Shown piece by piece: positions 6,795-10,292 of a stretch of 10,292 nucleotides of DNA. This stretch comes from Bacillota bacterium. GTDB lineage: Bacteria; Bacillota; Bacilli; Bacillales_B; DSM-18226. The position numbers and the translations under genes are program-made. The notes under the pieces are model-generated. The model ran no database searches. It saw only the letters and a program-made list of their open reading frames with translations, and was not told the DNA's origin. Location: positions 1-10,292 of the forward strand of contig JAUZQA010000097.1 of NCBI GenBank assembly GCA_030705665.1, in the 5' to 3' direction. Within the stretch, counting starts at the first letter, position 1; each line of letters starts with the position of its first letter.

Positions 6795-7403
6795 CTACTT
6801 GGGCCTTTCAATCTCGAAAATCTCACCAATTTTCGCATAATAATTACCAGCTAATCTGCTTACAGCAGCTAAACCCTTTGGATCAATTCTTCCATTTTCA
6901 TAAATATCGCTTTCTATATGGAATTGAACGATTTTTCCTATAATCAGATCGCACCCTGGAGTATCCACGCCGCCTAACTCTAGAGAATGCTCTAATAAAC
7001 ATTCCATTCTGATTTTCGCCTCCTTAACTCCAGGAACGGCAATTTTTACACTTTCCACTGTAGTTAAGCTTGCCAAGTCAATCTCACTTTGATTAGGGGG
7101 AAGGCTTGCAGCTGTTTTATTGATTTTTTTAACATTTTGTTCATCCACGATATGAACAACAAATTCCTTTGACTCGATGATGTTTCTTGCAGTATCCTTT
7201 CGTTTCCCCGATGCCCGTTGAATGGATAATGAAATCATCGGGGGATTGGATGACACGATATTAAAGTAACTAAAGGGTGCGCCGTTTATCACACCTTCTT
7301 TAGATTTAGTTGTAACAAAAGCAATCGGTCTTGGGATGATGCTACCTATGAGAAATTTATAGTTATCTCTTTCAGATATTGAGGCTGGATCAATAGAAAG
7401 CAA
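6795..7403 (-). CDS. Flavin reductase family protein (FMN-binding split barrel)
   Basis: 202-residue protein of the flavin reductase-like FMN-binding family. The hallmark is KFLIGSIIPRPIAFVTT at about 17-33, followed by NGAPFSYFNIVSSNPPMISLSI and a GVDTPGCDLIIGKIVQFH segment. Members bind FMN and use NAD(P)H to reduce flavin or small oxidised substrates. The start is TTG at 7403: an in-frame TGA lies six codons further upstream and there is no ATG between, while the MLSIDPASISERDNYKF N-terminus fits homologues. The ribosome binding site is AAAGTGG, moderate. It is placed between two ring-cleaving dioxygenases, 23 bp after mhqO and 25 bp before mhqE, so it is almost certainly cotranscribed. 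It is not one of the classical B. subtilis mhq genes. A role reducing quinones, or supplying reduced flavin, is inferred. Confidence 0.9.
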   Translation of the reverse strand: MLSIDPASISERDNYKFLIGSIIPRPIAFVTTKSKEGVINGAPFSYFNIVSSNPPMISLSIQRASGKRKDTARNIIESKEFVVHIVDEQNVKKINKTAASLPPNQSEIDLASLTTVESVKIAVPGVKEAKIRMECLLEHSLELGGVDTPGCDLIIGKIVQFHIESDIYENGRIDPKGLAAVSRLAGNYYAKIGEIFEIERPK

Positions 7404-7426
7404 TGAAATCGCCCACTTTCATAAAA

Positions 7427-8365
7427 TCAGTCTAGTTCTCTTACTTCAAACGGTAATAATACTGCTTCAATTTTTGCCCTACGAGGTTCATACTGTGATG
7501 GCAACATCAGTTTTTCACCCATTGTCGCTACGGATTCATCATGAGCAAATCCTGGAGGATCAGTAGCAATTTCAAACAGTATTTCTCCATGTTCTCTGAA
7601 GTAAATAGCATTAAAGTAGTTTCGATCTTGTACTGGTGTAACGCCATATCCATTTGCTCGAACAAACTTTTTCCAATCTAATTGGTCCTGATTATCTTTA
7701 GCACGCCATGCAATGTGGTGTACTGTACCAACACCCATTTGTCCTCGACCAATTGGAATTAATTTTAGGTCGATTACGTTTCCAATGTCGGCTGAAGAAC
7801 GGAAACGGATGAAGCCCTCATCTTCTCCAATGAATTCAAGTCCCATAACTTTTTCTAACAAATCTGCCGTATTGTGTGGTTGGGTCGATAATAGAGTGGC
7901 TCCGCCAAAACCTTTAATAGCAACATCTGGTGTTACACCACCGAATGTCCAAGTATTGACTTCTCCTTCTTCTCTTTCAACAATTTCCAAGTGTAGCCCG
8001 TGTGGATCATCAAATTTCAAATATTGCTCACCAAAGCGTTCCATGATTGTATAAGGAACATTGAATCTTTCTAGTCTTTTTTGCCAAAACCCCATGGCAC
8101 CTTTCGGGACTACATAAGAAGTAACCCCGACTTGACCATCTCCAATGGTTCCTTGCCCGGCTCCTGGCCAAGGAAAGAATGTAATAATTGTCCCTGGCTT
8201 TCCGCCTTCATTACCGAAATAAAGGTGATAAGTACCTGGATCATCAAAATTGACTGTTTGCTTAACCAAACGTAATCCCAAAACTCCAGCGTAGAAATCT
8301 ACATTCTCTTGTGGATGGCCGACAATTGCTGTGATATGGTGAATACCCATTGTTTGCTTACTCAT
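7427..8365 (-). CDS. mhqO: MhqO/MhqA-like ring-cleaving (VOC-fold) dioxygenase
   Basis: 312-residue two-module VOC protein, paralogous to the MhqE-like protein in this window and to B. subtilis MhqO/MhqA. Probable metal ligands are His10 (or His9) in GIHHITAIV, His217 in GTVHHIAWR and Glu265 in EILFEIATDPPGF. The DFYAGVLGLRLVKQTVNF stretch marks the first module (about 6-135) and KGFGGATLLS opens the second (about 151-275). The symbol is chosen because it follows an mhqP-like gene and resembles MhqO from memory; mhqA is an alternative. The start follows AAAAGGAGCG. A 112-bp gap separates it from mhqP and contains stacked palindromes like the MhqR operator, so it may have its own promoter. Expected role: ring opening of hydroquinones or catechols in the cytosol. 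Confidence 0.92.
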   Translation of the reverse strand: MSKQTMGIHHITAIVGHPQENVDFYAGVLGLRLVKQTVNFDDPGTYHLYFGNEGGKPGTIITFFPWPGAGQGTIGDGQVGVTSYVVPKGAMGFWQKRLERFNVPYTIMERFGEQYLKFDDPHGLHLEIVEREEGEVNTWTFGGVTPDVAIKGFGGATLLSTQPHNTADLLEKVMGLEFIGEDEGFIRFRSSADIGNVIDLKLIPIGRGQMGVGTVHHIAWRAKDNQDQLDWKKFVRANGYGVTPVQDRNYFNAIYFREHGEILFEIATDPPGFAHDESVATMGEKLMLPSQYEPRRAKIEAVLLPFEVRELD

Positions 8366-8445
8366 TTTTCAACGCTCCTTTTAATTTAAATAAACTTGAT
8401 ACCTTATTTTGTTCTTACGCATTAATTACAATCGAATGAAATTAC

Positions 8446-8477
8446 TCTTAATTTAAGAATTCTTAATTCGAGGTATT
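8446..8477 (-). promoter_or_regulatory. Stacked palindromes upstream of mhqO, possible degenerate MhqR operator
   Basis: Three overlapping symmetric elements lie between mhqP and mhqO. TCTTAATTTAAGA (8446-8458) is a 6-1-6 inverted repeat. TTAAGAATTCTTAA (8453-8466) is a perfect 14-bp palindrome. TTCGAGGT (8467-8474) closely matches the right half of the MhqR box TTCGAGAT. The position, 80-120 bp before the mhqO start, suits an operator. I see no convincing -35/-10 pair beside it, so both the promoter and MhqR binding are inferred. Confidence 0.5.
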
Positions 8478-8876
8478 TTAGAATAAAAGAGCATCTAACG
8501 CATATTGACCAGGGCCAATTAACGCAATCCCAATAGCAACTGCAAGCAAGGTCAGGTTATATTCGTAACCATTTGCTGTTGCCCATAATCCATTAGGAGC
8601 ATGCACTTTAATAATTGCCATTAACATAGTTCCAGCAATCAAAATTCCTGCAAGTGGAGTTAACAGTCCTAAAGCGAACAAAAGTCCACCAATAAATTCA
8701 GCTAATCCTGCCAAAAGGGCCATTGTTACTCCTGGTTTCATGCCAATGGATTCAAACCATCCACCCGTTCCTTTTAATCCGTAGCCGCCGAACCAACCAA
8801 ACAATTTTTGAGCACCGTGGCCGATAAATAATACTCCAATTACCAAACGAATTATTAATAAACCAATATTTATCAT
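8478..8876 (-). CDS. mhqP: DoxX family membrane protein, MhqP-like
   Basis: 132-residue integral membrane protein of the DoxX family with four predicted membrane helices at about 4-22, 48-70, 72-93 and 107-125. The family signature [21 protein letters not shown] is at 10-30, followed by [22 protein letters not shown]. subtilis MhqP, a member of the MhqR regulon, is the likely counterpart. DoxX proteins have been linked to membrane redox systems and thiol stress in other bacteria, but their biochemical activity is unsettled. The start follows a perfect AGGAGG. It lies 62 bp after mhqR, with an MhqR-type operator in that gap, and 112 bp before the ring-cleaving dioxygenase gene, reproducing the mhqO-mhqP association seen in B. 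subtilis but with the gene order reversed. Confidence 0.9.
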   Translation of the reverse strand: MINIGLLIIRLVIGVLFIGHGAQKLFGWFGGYGLKGTGGWFESIGMKPGVTMALLAGLAEFIGGLLFALGLLTPLAGILIAGTMLMAIIKVHAPNGLWATANGYEYNLTLLAVAIGIALIGPGQYALDALLF

Positions 8877-8897
8877 CTAAAATTCCTCCTGAATATT

Positions 8898-8915
8898 TTT
8901 CTCGAATTCGAGATA
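8898..8915 (-). promoter_or_regulatory. MhqR operator upstream of mhqP
   Basis: TTTCTCGAATTCGAGATA contains the perfect palindrome CTCGAATTCGAG (8901-8912) and differs at one of 18 positions from the B. subtilis MhqR box TATCTCGAATTCGAGATA as I recall it. It lies in the 62-bp gap between mhqR and mhqP, 21 bp before the mhqP start codon and just upstream of its AGGAGG. Binding here would repress mhqP and genes downstream. The promoter it controls is not clear; TATAAA or TAATAT just upstream could be a -10. Confidence 0.8.
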
Positions 8916-8938
8916 TTAATTTTTATAAAAATGCTAGT

Positions 8939-9361
8939 TTAAACTTTATTCCTTACTTTTTTCAAAAGCTGCACCAATGTCTCGCCCTCAACAAAATCTA
9001 GTGAGCCAAACATGTGATGAATGAACTCATGATATTTCGGCATGATTTCGTTCAACAATCGATTTCCGTCACCAGTTAGTGTTACGTGTATCACTCGACG
9101 GTCATCTGGACAGGCATTACGGCTTAATAAACCTCTTTGTTCTAGCTTATCTATAACATAGGTCATCGAACCACTGGAGATTAATATACAATTTCCAATC
9201 TGCTGAATCGTTTGTTTACCTTTTTGGTAAAGTACCTCTAAAACAGAAAATTCCGTAATACTTAACTTGTTTTTTGCCATTTCTTCTTTTATTCTCTCAT
9301 GAATGGCTTTAGAGGTTTGCATTAATACCAGAAAGGGTAGATTATTGCATTTCCTCTCCAT
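8939..9361 (-). CDS. mhqR: MarR family transcriptional regulator, MhqR-like repressor
   Basis: 140-residue winged-helix repressor of the MarR family, expected to act as a dimer in the cytosol. The wHTH spans about 33-98: TEFSVLEVLYQKGKQTIQQIG, a recognition helix around SSGSMTYVIDKLEQRGLL (62-79), and a wing with the family CPDDRRVIHVTLT motif (84-96). N- and C-terminal helices (10-30 and 103-138) would form the dimer interface. It has three cysteines, at 5, 58 and 84, the last in the wing. The name rests on the family together with the downstream mhqP, mhqO, mhqE and mhqD genes and the MhqR-type operators. The start follows GGGGAGGTGAA. It has a good promoter with an operator just past the -10, so negative autoregulation is likely, as reported for S. 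aureus mhqRED. The inducer is expected to be quinones or hydroquinones. Confidence 0.9.
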   Translation of the reverse strand: MERKCNNLPFLVLMQTSKAIHERIKEEMAKNKLSITEFSVLEVLYQKGKQTIQQIGNCILISSGSMTYVIDKLEQRGLLSRNACPDDRRVIHVTLTGDGNRLLNEIMPKYHEFIHHMFGSLDFVEGETLVQLLKKVRNKV

Positions 9362-9381
9362 TTAGTTCACCTCCCCAAAGA

Positions 9382-9391
9382 ATCTCGAATT
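9382..9391 (-). promoter_or_regulatory. Extra MhqR half-site between the mhqR promoter and its start
   Basis: ATCTCGAATT is an exact left half of the MhqR box, located in the mhqR leader just downstream of the full operator (9396-9413). The other arm is not recognisable. It may be a second, weaker contact or chance; the leader is AT-rich, but the CG step within the half-site is unusual for this DNA. Confidence 0.4.
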
Positions 9392-9395
9392 AAAA

Positions 9396-9413
9396 TATCT
9401 TGAATTTGAGATA
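9396..9413 (-). promoter_or_regulatory. MhqR operator over the mhqR transcription start
   Basis: TATCTTGAATTTGAGATA matches 16 of 18 positions of the MhqR box TATCTCGAATTCGAGATA (from memory), keeping both outer TATCT/AGATA arms. It begins directly after the -10 of the mhqR promoter and covers the expected start of transcription, an arrangement that would block RNA polymerase when MhqR is bound. Confidence 0.8.
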
Positions 9414-9442
9414 ATAATAATACTTACAAATTTATTTGTCAA
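9414..9442 (-). promoter_or_regulatory. Sigma-A-type promoter of mhqR
   Basis: On the minus strand a perfect -35 TTGACA (9437-9442) is followed after exactly 17 bp by a -10 TATTAT (9414-9419). Transcription should start near 9407 and give a leader of about 45 bases before the mhqR ATG at 9361. This is the strongest promoter signal in the cluster and could drive a long transcript reaching the terminator at 3254-3283. Confidence 0.85.
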
Positions 9443-9507
9443 TAACCTTATTCATTTTTTACTAAACTGCATTAAGACTTATTGTTAAAGCTCCTGATAT
9501 CAAACTG

Positions 9508-9542
9508 AAAGGCATCGGAATGAGGTGAACACCGATGCCTTT
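9508..9542 (-). terminator. Hairpin terminator after the FMN reductase remnant
   Basis: AAAGGCATCGG (9508-9518) pairs perfectly with CCGATGCCTTT (9532-9542) around a 13-base loop. It lies just past the stop of the FMN reductase remnant (9561), so it probably ends that minus-strand transcript. Its T tract on the minus strand is broken (TTTCAGTTT), while the plus-strand side has five T residues. No plus-strand gene precedes it. It may act in both directions and separates this gene from mhqR. Confidence 0.75.
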
Positions 9543-9560
9543 TTCAAAAGGAACAAAATT

Positions 9561-9955
9561 TTATGCTTGATATTTCTTAATCATATCAACAAACGCATCA
9601 ACAAAGGATTGTAAAAATTTAACCGTTCCTTCCTCTTTAATTTTGCCGTTTTCATCCAATAAATTGGCCACATTTCCAATGTATGCTTCTGGTTGTTGAA
9701 GTATTGGCATATTCAAAAATACAAGCGGTTGACGTAAGTGGTGGTTAACACCAAAACCACCTAAATTACCAGGGGATTGGCTGATAATTGCTGCTGGCTT
9801 GCCATTCCATACACTTGCTCCATAAGGACGAGAACCTACATCCAATGCATTCTTTAATACAGCTGGGATAGAACACGGTTATATTCAGGAGTTACAAATA
9901 AAACTGCGTCAATTTCCTTCATCTTGTTGCGAAATGTAGTGTACTCTGATGATGT
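9561..9955 (-). pseudogene. NADPH-dependent FMN reductase, frameshifted and lacking its 5' part
   Basis: Remnant of a flavodoxin-like NADPH-dependent FMN reductase (azoreductase/quinone reductase type, about 180-190 residues when whole). The first piece, read from about 9952, is SEYTTFRNKMKEIDAVLFVT followed by PEYNR, a hallmark of the family. After this Arg (codon at 9875-9877) the frame is lost: two extra bases (or one missing) at about 9871-9874 lead to an early TAA. The second frame resumes IPAVLKNALDVGSRPYGASV, then GKPAAIISQSPGNLGGFGVN, and runs to a proper C-terminus (DMIKKYQA) with stop at 9561. The first 60-70 residues, including the phosphate-binding loop, are missing upstream of 9955, where a TAG and unrelated sequence appear. 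A 94-residue frame from TTG 9845 is only the C-terminal part and is unlikely to work alone. Decay or sequencing error are both possible. Confidence 0.82.
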
Positions 9956-9986
9956 CTAAAATATCTAAAACATGCTTTTGTTTTGA
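9956..9986. other. Junction of unassigned sequence between two 5'-truncated genes
   Basis: About 30-40 bp that match neither the expected N-terminus of the FMN reductase (minus) nor the expected middle of YceI (plus). A divergent pair of this kind should have some 200 bp of each gene plus an intergenic promoter region here. No terminal repeats or transposon ends can be recognised. It marks a deletion, rearrangement or assembly breakpoint. Confidence 0.55.
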
Positions 9987-10292
9987 AAAAGCTTCTTAAA
10001 ATCGGCTGATTTCTTTGATGTAGAAAGTTACCCATCAATTGATTTCAAATCTACAATATTAAAAAAGATGGTGATGACTACAAAGTAACTGGTGACTTAA
10101 CAATTAAAGGCGTAACAAAACCAGTAGAATTTGATGTTGAATTTGGTGGTAAAGGTACAAATCCATGGGGCGTAGAAGTTTACGGATTTGAAGCAACAGC
10201 TAAAATTAACCGTGAAGAATTCGGTATCACTTATAACGCAGTACTTGAAACAGGTGGTGTATTTATAGGTAAAGACGTCAAAATCAAAGTTA
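9987..10292 (+). pseudogene. YceI family protein, 5'-truncated and frameshifted, running off the window
   Basis: Fragment of a YceI-like protein (lipocalin-like barrel that binds polyisoprenoid/quinone-type lipids; about 170-180 residues when whole). The first readable part is LKSADFFDVESYPSIDFKST (from about 9996). A one-base deletion near 10057-10060 (ACAATATT where ACAAATATT would keep frame) then shifts the frame, which resumes with KKDGDDYKVTGDLTIKGVTK, followed by PVEFDVEFGG and a typical C-terminal half with TAKINREEFGITYNAVLETG. It ends in GKDVKIKV at the window edge, probably within a few codons of the true stop. The N-terminal 70 or so residues are absent. It is the only plus-strand gene in the window, and its codon use is of normal Bacillus type. 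A sequencing error at the A run is a real possibility. Confidence 0.8.

Noticed and set aside
6805..6825. AATCTCGAAAATCTCACC, similar to an MhqR half-site, at the 3' end of the flavin reductase gene.
   Set aside because: It encodes the conserved C-terminus (GEIFEIERPK) and lacks a second arm; most likely chance within coding DNA.
7713..8275. Plus-strand reading frames of 64 and 113 codons opposite the MhqO-like gene.
   Set aside because: They lie wholly opposite a strongly conserved gene, with no ribosome binding site and no recognisable product.
9953..9996. A plus-strand frame from ATG 9953 giving MSKISKT, similar to the first residues of some YceI proteins.
   Set aside because: It stops after about 14 codons, has no ribosome binding site, and does not lead into the YceI frame; too short to claim as a true YceI start.
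1..10292. Search for CRISPR repeats, tRNA, rRNA, transposase genes, toxin-antitoxin or phage-defence systems.
   Set aside because: No direct-repeat array, cloverleaf, transposase motif or known defence gene could be recognised on either strand.

Overview
The window is AT-rich DNA, apparently from an endospore-forming Bacillales bacterium (Bacillus or a close relative). The evidence is a GerA-type spore germinant receptor operon, strong Shine-Dalgarno sequences of the AGGAGG/AGGTG type, and a set of genes matching the MhqR quinone-stress regulon known from Bacillus subtilis. Nearly all genes lie on the minus strand, so transcription runs from right to left.

Region 1 (1-3083, minus): a germinant receptor operon in the order A-C-B, with gerXA (1572-3083), gerXC (470-1579) and the first 150 codons of gerXB (451 to beyond the left edge). 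The A-C-B order is that of B. subtilis gerK rather than gerA. It is separated from the next cluster by about 170 bp of AT-rich DNA and a strong rho-independent terminator (3254-3283).

Region 2 (3294-9361, minus): a tightly spaced electrophile/quinone detoxification cluster. In transcription order it contains mhqR (MarR repressor), mhqP (DoxX membrane protein), an MhqO-like ring-cleaving dioxygenase, a flavin reductase-like protein, an MhqE-like ring-cleaving dioxygenase, an MhqD-like hydrolase (1-base overlap with mhqE), a 91-residue protein of unknown function, a 44-residue stress-type small protein, a pirin/quercetinase-like cupin and a WrbA-like NAD(P)H:quinone oxidoreductase, followed by the terminator. 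Candidate MhqR operators of the TATCTCGAATTCGAGATA type lie in front of mhqR (next to a TTGACA-17-TATTAT promoter) and in front of mhqP. A degenerate palindromic block lies in front of mhqO. The inferred logic is that quinones or related electrophiles release MhqR. The flavoproteins then reduce quinones to hydroquinones, the dioxygenases open the aromatic ring, and the hydrolase acts on products or adducts.

Region 3 (9443-10292): a hairpin (9508-9542), then a broken NADPH-dependent FMN reductase gene (minus; frameshifted and without its 5' part) lying head-to-head with a broken YceI gene (plus; without its 5' part and with a separate frameshift). Both lose recognisable homology within about 35 bp of each other. 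This is either a deletion that removed the 5' ends of a divergent gene pair or a misassembly or low-quality stretch near a contig end.

I saw no tRNA, rRNA, CRISPR array or insertion sequence. The families are known. The less ordinary points are the gathering of scattered mhq operons into one array with extra oxidoreductases and two small proteins, and the broken right end.
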